Source of the DNA: Solimonas sp040377605
GTDB lineage: Bacteria; Pseudomonadota; Gammaproteobacteria; Nevskiales; Nevskiaceae
Direction of reading: 5' to 3'
DNA length: 12,601 nt
NCBI GenBank assembly: GCA_040377605.1
Contig: JBEIOK010000076.1
Span: forward strand, 1-12,601
Shown here: piece by piece, positions 1 to 8,278 of the stretch
Numbering within the stretch: position 1 is the stretch's first letter
Layout of the letters: every line of letters starts with the position of its first letter
Position numbers and translations under genes: made by a program
The notes under the pieces: generated by a model
The model's input: the letters and a program-made list of their open reading frames with translations, nothing else
What the model was told of the DNA's origin: nothing
Database searches by the model: none

Positions 1-655
1 CCGCACCGCACCGGGCGAGCGCCTGGCCGTCACGCTGCAGGACGGCACGCTGCTGACGCTCAACACCGACAGCCGCGCCGTCGTGCGCTACCGCGACGGC
101 ATGCGCGGCGTGAACCTGCTGCACGGTCAGGCCCTGTTTGAGGTGGCGAAAGACCCCGCGCACCCGTTCGTTGTCATCGCCGGCGGACGCAAGGTCACGG
201 CTCTCGGCACGGCCTTTGATGTGCGGGTGAGCGAAGACCGCTTCGCTGTCACGCTGATCGAAGGCCGCGTATCCGTCGAACCCGAAACCGCGGTGAGCAA
301 CGCCAGGCCCGCCGCCGTGCCCGTCCGCACCGAGCTGAGCCCGGGGGAGCAACTGATTGTTGCCGCCGCCGCGTCTGCGCCGGTCATCCAGAAAGCCGAC
401 GCCAAACGCACGATCAGCTGGCGCGACGGCCAGGTCATCTTCCAGAACGATGTGCTGAGCGACGCGGTGGATGAGATCAACCGCTACGGCGGCCGCCGCA
501 TCGAACTCGCCGACCCGCGCCTCAACGACCTGCGCATCAGCGGCGCCTTCAACACCGGCAACACCGCCGGCTTCGTCGCCACGCTCACCAGCTACTTCGA
601 TGTGCGCGTCATCGAGACCGACGATCAGCGCATCGTCCTGGCCCCCAGAAACTAG
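1..655 (+). CDS. FecR-family anti-sigma/sigma regulator, C-terminal part (5' truncated)
   Basis: The frame is open from base 2 to the TAG at 653-655 (217 codons) with no start upstream in the window, so the N-terminus, including the cytoplasmic sigma-binding segment and the membrane helix, lies to the left. The visible part is the periplasmic FecR domain, with family landmarks LQDGTLLTLNTDS, GQALFEVAKDPAHPFVV and VTALGTAFDVR, followed by a C-terminal STN-like subdomain of about 75 residues beginning near ISWRDGQVIFQN. In this family the periplasmic domain reads the STN domain of a TonB-dependent transducer and controls a FecI-type ECF sigma factor. The next gene downstream is exactly such a receptor with an STN domain, which supports the pairing. 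The ATG at 83 lies inside the conserved domain and is not the start. The family assignment is firm; the partner sigma factor is inferred. Confidence 0.93.
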   Translation, partial: RTAPGERLAVTLQDGTLLTLNTDSRAVVRYRDGMRGVNLLHGQALFEVAKDPAHPFVVIAGGRKVTALGTAFDVRVSEDRFAVTLIEGRVSVEPETAVSNARPAAVPVRTELSPGEQLIVAAAASAPVIQKADAKRTISWRDGQVIFQNDVLSDAVDEINRYGGRRIELADPRLNDLRISGAFNTGNTAGFVATLTSYFDVRVIETDDQRIVLAPRN

Positions 656-678
656 CATCGCTCCCTCCCTCCGTATCT

Positions 679-704
679 CCCTCTCCCCGCAAGCGGGGAG
701 AGGG
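679..704. repeat. REP-like palindrome, 12-bp perfect stem
   Basis: CCCTCTCCCCGC at 679-690 and GCGGGGAGAGGG at 693-704 are perfect inverted copies separated by AA. The right flank CCGGGGTGAGGGG (705-717) is the usual continuation of a very widespread proteobacterial intergenic repeat that I recognise from memory. It sits 24 nt after the fecR-like stop codon. There is no T-run, so it is not a classical terminator, though such elements can stabilise the 3' end of an upstream transcript. Confidence 0.8.
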
Positions 705-953
705 CCGGGGTGAGGGGCCAGCCCGATCAAGCGCCATCACCGCATCAGCGAGCCGTCATTCCAGGCGCTGCGAAGACTCCACAAGCGGCACAAAAGCCGA
801 CGCCAGTGACCAGGCCTCTCACCGCCGATAGCGCGTGGAGTGAACCGCTCGCAGCATGCGGACCGCACCAGCGCAGTCGCATCGAGCCACGCATCACATC
901 CAGCCCCACCGCAGTTCGTGAAAAAGCTCAAACCCGCGCATCATCCAACCTGA

Positions 954-983
954 ACCCCTGATTTATGGATTTGAATCAGGGGT
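954..983. promoter_or_regulatory. 10-bp inverted repeat upstream of the TonB receptor gene
   Basis: ACCCCTGATT (954-963) and AATCAGGGGT (974-983) form a perfect 10-bp stem around a 10-nt AT-rich loop. The right arm ends 66 nt before the receptor start codon. Neither side has a T-tract, so it is not an intrinsic terminator. It could be an operator for a dimeric repressor or a structure in the 5' leader. Its role is inferred from position and symmetry only. Confidence 0.5.
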
Positions 984-1049
984 GCGTCTTAACCCCCGGG
1001 ACGAAGCCGCAGCAATGAGCGGCCCGACATAAACCGAAGGAGACGCCCG

Positions 1050-4000
1050 ATGTCCGCACGCCGCATCACACCGGCCTTTTTGGCCGGCGTCTTGATTGCA
1101 TTTTCCGGGGGGTTGGCACTGACCACCGTGCCACTCAGCGCATCCGCGCAAACCGCCGCCGCAGCCACCGTCAGTTTCGACATCCCCGCTCAGGATCTCG
1201 GCACCGCACTGACCGAGTTCGCGCGGCAGAGCGGACAGGAGATGCTCTTTGCCCCGGACATCGTCGCCGGCAAGACCTCCGCGCCATTGAGCGGAGAGCT
1301 CAGCCGCGAAGCCGCAATGGCGGAGCTGCTGAAAGGCACCGGGCTCCGCTACGAAATCCACAGCACCGGCTCGATGATCATCGGTGACGATGCGTCGATC
1401 GAGGCGTATCGCGCGCGATTGCAGAGTTCGGCGGTTGCGGCGGACGCGGCAACGCAGGTAGCGCAGGGCGAACAGGCTGATCCCGCTACGGTAGATCCTG
1501 GCGTCAACACCACCGGTGAGCGGACCACCGCCAACGTCGAAGTCAGCCGTCAGGGTGGCATCGAAGAGATCATCGTCACCGGGCAGAAGAAGGAAGAACG
1601 TATCCAGGACGTGCCGATCGCGATCAGCGCGTTCTCGATGGAGGACCTGGACAACCAGAAGATCGAAGGTGGCTTTGATCTGCTGAAGAACATTCCCAAT
1701 GTCACGTTCTCCAAGACCAACTTCAGCGGCTACAACTTCCAGATCCGCGGCATAGGCACGCAGGCGATTTCCGCCACGACCGATCCGGGTGTGGCGGTGA
1801 GCTTCAACAACACGACGCTGATCGTGAACCGTTTGTTCGAGCAGGAGTATCTCGACATCGAGCGCGTGGAGGTGCTGCGCGGTCCGCAGGGCACGCTATA
1901 CGGCCGCAACGCCACCGGCGGTGTCGTGAATGTCATCAGCGCCAAGCCGAAGCTGGGTGTCTACGAGGGTGAGATCAAGGTCGAAACCGGCAACTACGGT
2001 GCCGAGCGTATCCGCGGTCACTACAACCTGCCGATCGGCGATACTGTCGCGCTGCGTGGCGCCTATGCCAGCACCAAGCGCGATGGCTACGGCTACAACG
2101 AATACAGCACCTTCGACAATCCCTTCCGCGACAAGGTCTCCCCGGACGTCGACGATCGCGATCTGTGGACGGGCCGCCTGACCCTGGGTTGGGAGCCGAA
2201 CGAACGCCTGCGCGTCAATGTGCTGTATGAGCACTTCAACGAAAACGATCGTCGTGTACGTACGTCTAAGCAGCTGTGTACGCGCGACACCGGTTCGGTA
2301 ATTGATTTCGCGAACAGCCAGAATCCCGGCGTCGTGATCGGCCAGACGGACGCGGTCGAGTACCAGTACGGCTTCCTGTCTCAGGGCTGCAAGGGTGGTT
2401 CTCTTTACGCAGACGAGGCCTTCCAGACCCCGAACGGTGCGTCGCTCCCCTACCTGTCCGGCATTTACTGGGGTACGGCTCTGAGCGGGCTGGCCTCGTT
2501 CATTGGCGCTGTGGAGGCCAATGGGCTCGGGGGGAATCCGTATCCCAATGCGTTCAACAGCACGCCCCTGCTGCCCTTCAAGTGCGAGTTCGCGTCGTTC
2601 GACTCGCGGCTGTACCCGATCGATGTCTGCAATCCAGATGTCTTCCGCGGTCGACCACAATCACGCGACCTAAGGACGATTTCGTCGCAGCTGGAGCCGG
2701 CGTACTACGCCAGCTCGGATGTCTACGATCTGTCCTTCGATTACGAGCTGAATGAGAACCTGCTGTTCTCGTGGCAGACGGTGTACGCCACGGATGAGTA
2801 CTACGCGACGCAGGACTACAACCGTTTCACGGCTTTCCCGATCTGGGAGGACTCGTCGGCGGCCTGCGGCCTCGACAGTTCTGGCTTCGTGATCGACTGC
2901 AGCGCGCCAGGCAGCTTCGCCAACGGGTTCTATGCCAATTTGTCGCCACGGCCCGCCGGCTCGCCGCTGGGGACGCCGGGGGTGCTGTGCGATCCGCAGC
3001 TGGGCTGCTCCGACACGCTGCTGATCCAGGATCTGTCGCAGGCAAAGTCCAAGCAGTTCAATCAGGAACTGCGCCTGGCCTCGTCCTTCGACGGCGCGTT
3101 CAACTTCAGTCTGGGGGCAAACTACACGAACTTCGAGACGATGAATGATTACTTCGTGTTCTCGAATGCCTTCACGCATCTACTGAACTTCTTTCCATTC
3201 CAGTATCACCACTCTGCTTGCATCAAGAACGATCTCTTCTGTCGCTATGTCGATCCGCATTCCATCGACGAGATCATCGCCGGGCAGGGCGGAGACGGGC
3301 ACAATTACTTTCGCAGTGGCAATCCCTATCAGCTCCGCTCCGCGGCTATTTTCGGCGAGCTTTATTGGCAGGCCACCGAGCGGTTGAAGCTCACCACGGG
3401 TCTGCGCTTCACCTGGGATCGCAAGGTCTTCACACCGCTGCCGAGCCAGTTGCTGCTGGGTGACTACCGGGAGGCGACCTCGCCCTCGGGCAGCGTGCCG
3501 TTTGTCCCGCCGGGCGGAAGCCCCGACCTCTGCAACGATATCTTCACCGGCTGCCCCTTCTCGGGAACGGCGCCGGGCGGCCGTGGCTATCTGGCCGAGC
3601 CGGACATCGTGCAGGAGTGGCGCGTGCCCACCGGCCGTATCGTGCTCGATTACAAGCCGGACACCTGGTTCGACTGGCAGGATCAGACGATGGTGTATCT
3701 GTCGCTGGCCCGTGGGTACAAGGGCGGTGGCGCCAATCCCCCCGGCGTTGCGGAGCCTCAGGCCCGCTTCCTAGCGCAGGCATCGGGGGGTGCCGTCATT
3801 CCGGCGACCTTCGATGCCGAGTATGTGAACGCGATCGAAATCGGCACCAAGAACACCTTGCTGGGCGGCGGTCTGACGCTGAACTTCAGCGGTTTCTATT
3901 ACGACTACAGCGACTACCAGGTCTCCAAAATTGTCGATCGCACGGCGGTCAACGAGAATTTCGACGCCACGGTCTGGGGGCTGGAACTGGAAAGCCTGAT

Positions 4001-4805
4001 CGCGCCGACGCCCGACACCTTGTTCAACGTCACGGTCGGTTATCTGCGCACCCGTATCGCCGACGGCGAGCAGTCGATCGACCTGATGGATCGTACTGCC
4101 GGTGGCAATCACCACTTTGCCGCTGATCCGACGGCGACGGGAAGCAACGGTAAGACAACTGACTTCATCAACGGCTTCGACGACTGGATTGTGCTGCAGC
4201 CGGATCAGAAGACGGCATCCAATTGCATCGCGCCCCGAGAGTTGATTGAGGCGGCGTATCTGGCGGGCTTTACCCCCGTCGCAGGCGAATTCTGCCCCAA
4301 TGGCAATTTGGCGGGCGGCAAGTCTAGCCGTACCGCGGTTGCCTACTTCGATGAAAACGGCACGCTGATCCGCAACTCGAACAAGCTTTACGATCCCGCC
4401 AAAGATGCGCCGAACGGCAGCCAGGGCTTTGCGAAAGACCTGTCCGGTAACGAACTGCCAAATGCGCCGCGCTTCACGGTCTCGCTCGGTGGTCAGCAGA
4501 CCTTCTACCTGCCGGCGAACTGGTCACTAACGACGCGCCTCGATTGGTACTGGCAGGACGAGTCGTACGCCCGCGTCTACAACTTCGAGCCCTACGACCG
4601 GCTCAAAGCGTGGACCAACACCAATCTGTCGATCTGGGTGGAGAAGCTCGACTGGGGCCTGAAGGTCGAGGCCTATGCCAAAAACGTCTTCAACGAAACG
4701 CCGATCACGGGTGCGTTCCTGAACTCGGACGACTCGGGGCTGACCACCAATGTGTTCACGCTCGATCCGCGGCTGTTCGGCGTGTCCATCAAGAAGAGCT
4801 TCTGA
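1050..4805 (+). CDS. TonB-dependent receptor with N-terminal STN signalling domain (transducer type)
   Basis: A 1251-aa outer-membrane receptor that should import a ligand using TonB energy and also report its binding. A signal peptide (residues 1-33, cleavage after ASA) is followed by an STN domain at about 40-112 (VSFDIPAQDLGTALTEFARQ...), a linker of about 55 residues, a TonB-box-like IEEIIVTG at 171-178 and a plug at about 184-298 with LRGPQGTLYGRNATGG at 276-291. A barrel of about 950 residues follows and ends in IKKSF with terminal Phe. The barrel is larger than the usual 600-700 residues, implying very long extracellular loops. All 14 cysteines lie in the barrel, in seven close pairs. 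I see no FRAP/NPNL haem motif, so the substrate is open. Shine-Dalgarno AAGGAG lies 7 nt before ATG. It is the first gene of a likely three-gene operon, and the upstream FecR fits the STN domain. Confidence 0.97.
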   Translation: MSARRITPAFLAGVLIAFSGGLALTTVPLSASAQTAAAATVSFDIPAQDLGTALTEFARQSGQEMLFAPDIVAGKTSAPLSGELSREAAMAELLKGTGLRYEIHSTGSMIIGDDASIEAYRARLQSSAVAADAATQVAQGEQADPATVDPGVNTTGERTTANVEVSRQGGIEEIIVTGQKKEERIQDVPIAISAFSMEDLDNQKIEGGFDLLKNIPNVTFSKTNFSGYNFQIRGIGTQAISATTDPGVAVSFNNTTLIVNRLFEQEYLDIERVEVLRGPQGTLYGRNATGGVVNVISAKPKLGVYEGEIKVETGNYGAERIRGHYNLPIGDTVALRGAYASTKRDGYGYNEYSTFDNPFRDKVSPDVDDRDLWTGRLTLGWEPNERLRVNVLYEHFNENDRRVRTSKQLCTRDTGSVIDFANSQNPGVVIGQTDAVEYQYGFLSQGCKGGSLYADEAFQTPNGASLPYLSGIYWGTALSGLASFIGAVEANGLGGNPYPNAFNSTPLLPFKCEFASFDSRLYPIDVCNPDVFRGRPQSRDLRTISSQLEPAYYASSDVYDLSFDYELNENLLFSWQTVYATDEYYATQDYNRFTAFPIWEDSSAACGLDSSGFVIDCSAPGSFANGFYANLSPRPAGSPLGTPGVLCDPQLGCSDTLLIQDLSQAKSKQFNQELRLASSFDGAFNFSLGANYTNFETMNDYFVFSNAFTHLLNFFPFQYHHSACIKNDLFCRYVDPHSIDEIIAGQGGDGHNYFRSGNPYQLRSAAIFGELYWQATERLKLTTGLRFTWDRKVFTPLPSQLLLGDYREATSPSGSVPFVPPGGSPDLCNDIFTGCPFSGTAPGGRGYLAEPDIVQEWRVPTGRIVLDYKPDTWFDWQDQTMVYLSLARGYKGGGANPPGVAEPQARFLAQASGGAVIPATFDAEYVNAIEIGTKNTLLGGGLTLNFSGFYYDYSDYQVSKIVDRTAVNENFDATVWGLELESLIAPTPDTLFNVTVGYLRTRIADGEQSIDLMDRTAGGNHHFAADPTATGSNGKTTDFINGFDDWIVLQPDQKTASNCIAPRELIEAAYLAGFTPVAGEFCPNGNLAGGKSSRTAVAYFDENGTLIRNSNKLYDPAKDAPNGSQGFAKDLSGNELPNAPRFTVSLGGQQTFYLPANWSLTTRLDWYWQDESYARVYNFEPYDRLKAWTNTNLSIWVEKLDWGLKVEAYAKNVFNETPITGAFLNSDDSGLTTNVFTLDPRLFGVSIKKSF

Positions 4806-4817
4806 GGAGAGGCCGCC

Positions 4818-7475
4818 ATGAAATTTCATAACAGAATGATGCTGTCCGCGATGACTGTCGCGGTGGCCATGCTCTACACCCCACATGCACTCGCACAGGT
4901 GGACGCCGATTGCACCGGCAGCAATCCGGGGACCGTGACCTGCACCGGCGTCACTGCCTATGCAAATGGCGTCACGCATAACGCGACGGCCGGCCATCTC
5001 ACGGTGAATGTCGGTGAGAACGTGACCAGCTTCGGAAGTGGCGGTTTCAACACCACGGCGACCGGCAGCAACAGTGTGACGATGACGAAGGGCAATAGCC
5101 CGAACATGGTGACTACTGCGGCTGGCACGTCGGCGACGACGGTGATCGGTGCCTCGACCGAAAACGGCGACATCAGCATCACCACCGGGACCGGTACGGT
5201 ACAGGGCGTGGCGACCGCGGTGCAGTACGGCGTCCGTGCGCAGTCGAGCGGCAGTGGTGACATCAGCATCACGACTGGTGGTCCCGTCACGGTGAGCAGT
5301 ACGGCCGCCAATCCGGGCATCGCCGCGATCGCGGCCCAGAGCAATGGCGGCGACATCGTGGTCACGACCAATGGCAATGCGGCCGGGCGCCAGTACGGCA
5401 TCCTCGCCAGTACGAACGGCGCGGGCAGTCTGGTGATCAATACCAACAGCGGCACCGCCAGCGCATCCTCGACTGCGGGCGTGGGGATCGCCGGTATCCA
5501 TGCCACGGCGGCCGGGGACCTGGTCATCAACAAGACCGGCACGGCAAGTGGGGGCGCCGGGGCGGGTATCTTCGTGAACAGTGGTGGGACGGCGACGATC
5601 AATCTGCTTGGTGGCAGTCTCAGCGGCACTGCCGCGGTCATCCGGGCGCAGGGCAATCGCGCGGTCGTTAATCACGAAGCGGGCTCGCTGGCGGGCATTC
5701 TGGATTTCCAGGGCTTGTCCGGCGGCGCGGAACTCCATCTGCGCAGTGGGTGGAGCATCAATACGACGATCGCCGCACCCAGCATGTTTTCTCCCGGAGC
5801 GGATCTGGTCCGGCTCTATGCGGGGAATGTGGCGTCCATCCCGACCGCCGCGGGAGTTCGCGCGGTCAACTTCGGCGGCGGCGATGATCGCTTCGTCAAC
5901 GAAGGTACGATCCTGATGCAAGCGGCCCGCAGCGAACTGCATTTTCTCGGTCTGGAGCGATTCGAGAACGCGGGCCTGATCGACCTCGGAGAAGATCCTT
6001 GCCCGGATTGCTTCACCAAACCCGATCCCGAGGTTCCGGACGACATCCTGTCGCTGCCGGGCGCGACCTTGGTCGGGATCGAGACCGGCCGCGTCCGACT
6101 GGATACCAGTCTCCGGGTTTTCGAGCCCCTCCAGGACCGATGCTCGGCGACGCTGCGTGGCGCCAATGGCCGGTTGCCGGCGTCGGACTGTATCGCCCTG
6201 CACAACGGGCGTATCGAGGGAACGGTGCTCGTCGAGATCACGCCTGACGACCCAGGCGGCCGGGGCGTCTACAACCCCGATGGCAATGTGATCTTCGATC
6301 TGTCGGACGGGAATGGCGGACCGGGCAGCGGGGGCATGGCCGATGGCGCGGCGGTTGTCGTGGCGCCGGAATCCGCGTTCTACAGCCCAGCGCTCGGCGG
6401 GGTGCTCGACAACGGCATGTTTGTCTATCGGTTCGTCTTTGATGAAGCCGATACGCAGGTGAAGCTGGTTTCCATTCCGTCGGCGGGCGCCTTCCATCAG
6501 CCGATCATCGCCAATGCCGCGCAAAGCGCATGGCGCACCGCGAACGGGGGCTTCTTCGATCGCCAGGCCGATCTGCGCGACACGCTGCGCGCCAGCAGCA
6601 TCCAGGATCACGGCGTCTGGCTGCGGACGGCGTACGACGACGGCGAGCGGCAGTCCAGCCATGCCTTCGCGATGCCCACGGGCGACGCGGTTTACGACAA
6701 CACGCATGACCTGCAGACCTCAGCAGTGACGCTGGGGGTGGACGTGCTGCGCGGTACCGACGGAAGCCGGCGGTGGCTGGCCGGCGGCATGGCGGGCTAT
6801 GTGCGCACCGACATCGCATACGCCCACCTCTGGACCGACACGGCGGCAATGAACGGCATGATGGTCGGCCTGTACGGCAGCTTTATCGACGGCCCGCTGT
6901 TCATCGATGCGGCGATCAGTCGGATCTGGGCGCAGCTCGACCAGGACATGCCGCAAGCACAGCTCTTCCGAGACCGAGGCCTGACCAGCGATATCGAGAC
7001 GACCGGTGCGCAGGTGGAGGCGGGCTGGCGCTTTGAGTTGGGCGCAGTGCGGGTCGAGCCTTTACTCAATGCGTCCTGGTCGCAGACCAGTATTGAGGAT
7101 ATCCAGGTGTCTGAAGGCGATCCGGCGCTGCCGGGCAATCAGGTGTTCTTTGAAGACACCACCAGCGCGCGCATCGGTGCCGGCCTGCGGGGCAGCACGC
7201 AGTTCCCGATCTTTGGAGACGTGCAGCTGGGGCTCTCGCTGACCGGCCGCTTCATGAGTGAAACCGATGGTGAGGCGAAGGCGGCGATCGGCAATCTCAA
7301 TCCGATCAGCCCGGAAGTGGTCGATACCTGGGACGGCACGTTCAGCGAAGTCATCGGCGGCCTGACCCTGGCCAACGCCACCGGCCGCGTCTCCGGCGTG
7401 CTCAACCTGGGACTGCGCTCGGGCGACGACTACAGCGCGACCTCCGGGTCCTTCAGCTTCCGCTACCAGTGGTGA
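4818..7475 (+). CDS. Autotransporter (type Va-like) with beta-helix-type passenger
   Basis: An 885-aa secreted/surface protein. A signal peptide (1-27, ending HALAQ) leads into a Gly/Thr/Ser/Asn-rich passenger with repeated short strands such as GDISITTG and GDLVINKTG (about residues 60-265), typical of a beta-helix stalk. A more globular part without repeats follows (about 270-560) and holds CPDC at 395-398. A linker helix around 566-590 (SAWRTANGGFFDRQADLRD) leads into a C-terminal barrel of about 290 residues from GVWLRTAYDD (about 599) to the terminal FRYQW. No protease triad or other enzyme signature was recognised, so an adhesin-like or ligand-binding role is only a guess. The start codon lies 12 nt after the receptor stop and its AGGAGAGG ribosome site (4805-4812) begins inside that stop codon, so the two genes are almost surely co-transcribed and perhaps translationally coupled. 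Confidence 0.9.
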   Translation: MKFHNRMMLSAMTVAVAMLYTPHALAQVDADCTGSNPGTVTCTGVTAYANGVTHNATAGHLTVNVGENVTSFGSGGFNTTATGSNSVTMTKGNSPNMVTTAAGTSATTVIGASTENGDISITTGTGTVQGVATAVQYGVRAQSSGSGDISITTGGPVTVSSTAANPGIAAIAAQSNGGDIVVTTNGNAAGRQYGILASTNGAGSLVINTNSGTASASSTAGVGIAGIHATAAGDLVINKTGTASGGAGAGIFVNSGGTATINLLGGSLSGTAAVIRAQGNRAVVNHEAGSLAGILDFQGLSGGAELHLRSGWSINTTIAAPSMFSPGADLVRLYAGNVASIPTAAGVRAVNFGGGDDRFVNEGTILMQAARSELHFLGLERFENAGLIDLGEDPCPDCFTKPDPEVPDDILSLPGATLVGIETGRVRLDTSLRVFEPLQDRCSATLRGANGRLPASDCIALHNGRIEGTVLVEITPDDPGGRGVYNPDGNVIFDLSDGNGGPGSGGMADGAAVVVAPESAFYSPALGGVLDNGMFVYRFVFDEADTQVKLVSIPSAGAFHQPIIANAAQSAWRTANGGFFDRQADLRDTLRASSIQDHGVWLRTAYDDGERQSSHAFAMPTGDAVYDNTHDLQTSAVTLGVDVLRGTDGSRRWLAGGMAGYVRTDIAYAHLWTDTAAMNGMMVGLYGSFIDGPLFIDAAISRIWAQLDQDMPQAQLFRDRGLTSDIETTGAQVEAGWRFELGAVRVEPLLNASWSQTSIEDIQVSEGDPALPGNQVFFEDTTSARIGAGLRGSTQFPIFGDVQLGLSLTGRFMSETDGEAKAAIGNLNPISPEVVDTWDGTFSEVIGGLTLANATGRVSGVLNLGLRSGDDYSATSGSFSFRYQW
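5166..5610 (+). repeat. Degenerate coding repeats of the autotransporter passenger
   Basis: Six rung-like units begin at about residues 118, 148, 179, 204, 234 and 258 of the autotransporter, giving spacings of 30, 31, 25, 30 and 24. Each has a strand of type D-[IL]-x-[IV]-x-T; the first five are followed by a second G-[IV]-x-x strand, often ending in S/A-x-x-G. The first two units still match at DNA level (GACATCAGCATCAC at 5169-5182 and again at 5259-5272), 90 nt apart, suggesting growth by duplication. The later units are diverged. Confidence 0.65.
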
Positions 7476-7502
7476 TCGGCGAATAACAAGGAGAACATCA
7501 CC

Positions 7503-8246
7503 ATGAAAATCATCTCAACCTTGCCAGCCCTCGTGCTGGTGCTGGCCACCACCTCGATGAATGCCGTCGCGCAGGACGAAGGCACGGCGCCGACCGGCCA
7601 GTACTTCAACCTGAGCCTGTTCTCGTGGGAGGCCCAGGCGCAGCGTCAGACCGTTGAAGCGGCGTTTGATGGCGTCGATACGGTCACCGGCACGATCGAG
7701 CAGACCGAGGGCCATGCGGATGCCCAGGGTCTGCGCCTGCTGGCCGGCCATCAGCTCACCGACTGGCTGGGTATCGAGCTCCATGTCGCGACCGGCGGTA
7801 GCCGCCGCTTCAACATGAACCGCACGACGACCGACTTCGAGGTCCTCTTTCCTCAGGATTTCGACTTCTCGCAGATCGACAGTATCGACGACGTTAACCT
7901 TGAGGATTTCGAGCTGGATCTGACAACGACCGAGGATCAATTCCCTGCGAAGGCAGATCTCAATCAGGTGTGGGCGTTGATGCTGCGTCCGGCCTGGGTA
8001 CCCAACAAGACCTTCAGCCTGTACGGCCTGATCGGCTACAGCTACGCCAAGGTCGATTACCAGACCGAGCCGAGCTGGTACACGGTCTCCGAGCGCGGGC
8101 TGAGCTATGGCGTGGGCGCGGATGTGGCCATCTTCCCCAGCTTATTCAGTGGCGCGCTGCGTGCGCATGTGGACTATGTCCGCTATCTCGACGAGTCGGC
8201 CATTGAGCTGGACGCGCTGAGTTTTGGAGTGGGGCTGCGGTTCTGA
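7503..8246 (+). CDS. Small outer-membrane beta-barrel protein
   Basis: A 247-aa protein with a signal peptide (1-23, cleavage after AVA) and alternating amphipathic strands throughout, for example QYFNLSLFSWEAQAQ, LRLLAGHQLTDWLGIELHVATGG, FSLYGLIGYSYAKVDYQ and a C-terminal strand ending in VGLRF with terminal Phe, the usual outer-membrane insertion signal. Size and pattern fit an eight-stranded barrel of the OmpA-like/OMP_b-brl type, with no peptidoglycan-binding domain. The segment 111-146 between two strands is unusually acidic (13 Asp/Glu) and probably forms a long external loop. It starts 27 nt after the autotransporter stop, with AAGGAGA at 7488-7494, so it is the third gene of the operon. 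The exact function is unknown; a role alongside the receptor and autotransporter is inferred from linkage. Confidence 0.85.
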   Translation: MKIISTLPALVLVLATTSMNAVAQDEGTAPTGQYFNLSLFSWEAQAQRQTVEAAFDGVDTVTGTIEQTEGHADAQGLRLLAGHQLTDWLGIELHVATGGSRRFNMNRTTTDFEVLFPQDFDFSQIDSIDDVNLEDFELDLTTTEDQFPAKADLNQVWALMLRPAWVPNKTFSLYGLIGYSYAKVDYQTEPSWYTVSERGLSYGVGADVAIFPSLFSGALRAHVDYVRYLDESAIELDALSFGVGLRF

Positions 8247-8278
8247 TCCCTAGCGTTGTGCGACCGACGGGCGGCACG

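Larger units (their letters stand above)
656..1049. other. 394-nt intergenic region between fecR-like gene and TonB receptor gene
   Basis: No convincing gene is visible. Small open frames on both strands here show no domain-like composition and no good ribosome site. The region holds a REP-like palindrome at 679-704 and a 10-bp hairpin at 954-983. The gap separates the regulator from the receptor gene, as is common in FecIR-FecA type loci where the receptor has its own sigma-dependent promoter. I could not identify a confident -35/-10 pair. The receptor Shine-Dalgarno AAGGAG sits at 1037-1042, 7 nt before its ATG. Confidence 0.7.

Noticed and set aside
710..961. Small open frames in the fecR-receptor gap, e.g. 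83 residues on the + strand
   Set aside because: They have no ribosome site and a Pro/Ser/Thr/Arg-rich composition typical of random GC-rich translation, and they overlap the REP-like element and the hairpin.
1896..2660. 254-residue open frame on the - strand inside the receptor gene
   Set aside because: It is fully antisense to conserved plug and barrel sequence and has no family signature.
4527..6707. 726-residue open frame on the - strand opposite the receptor end and the autotransporter
   Set aside because: It lies antisense to two well-supported genes. Its translation is Arg/His/Asp/Ala-rich without signal, domain or strand pattern, as expected from GC-biased third codon positions read in reverse.
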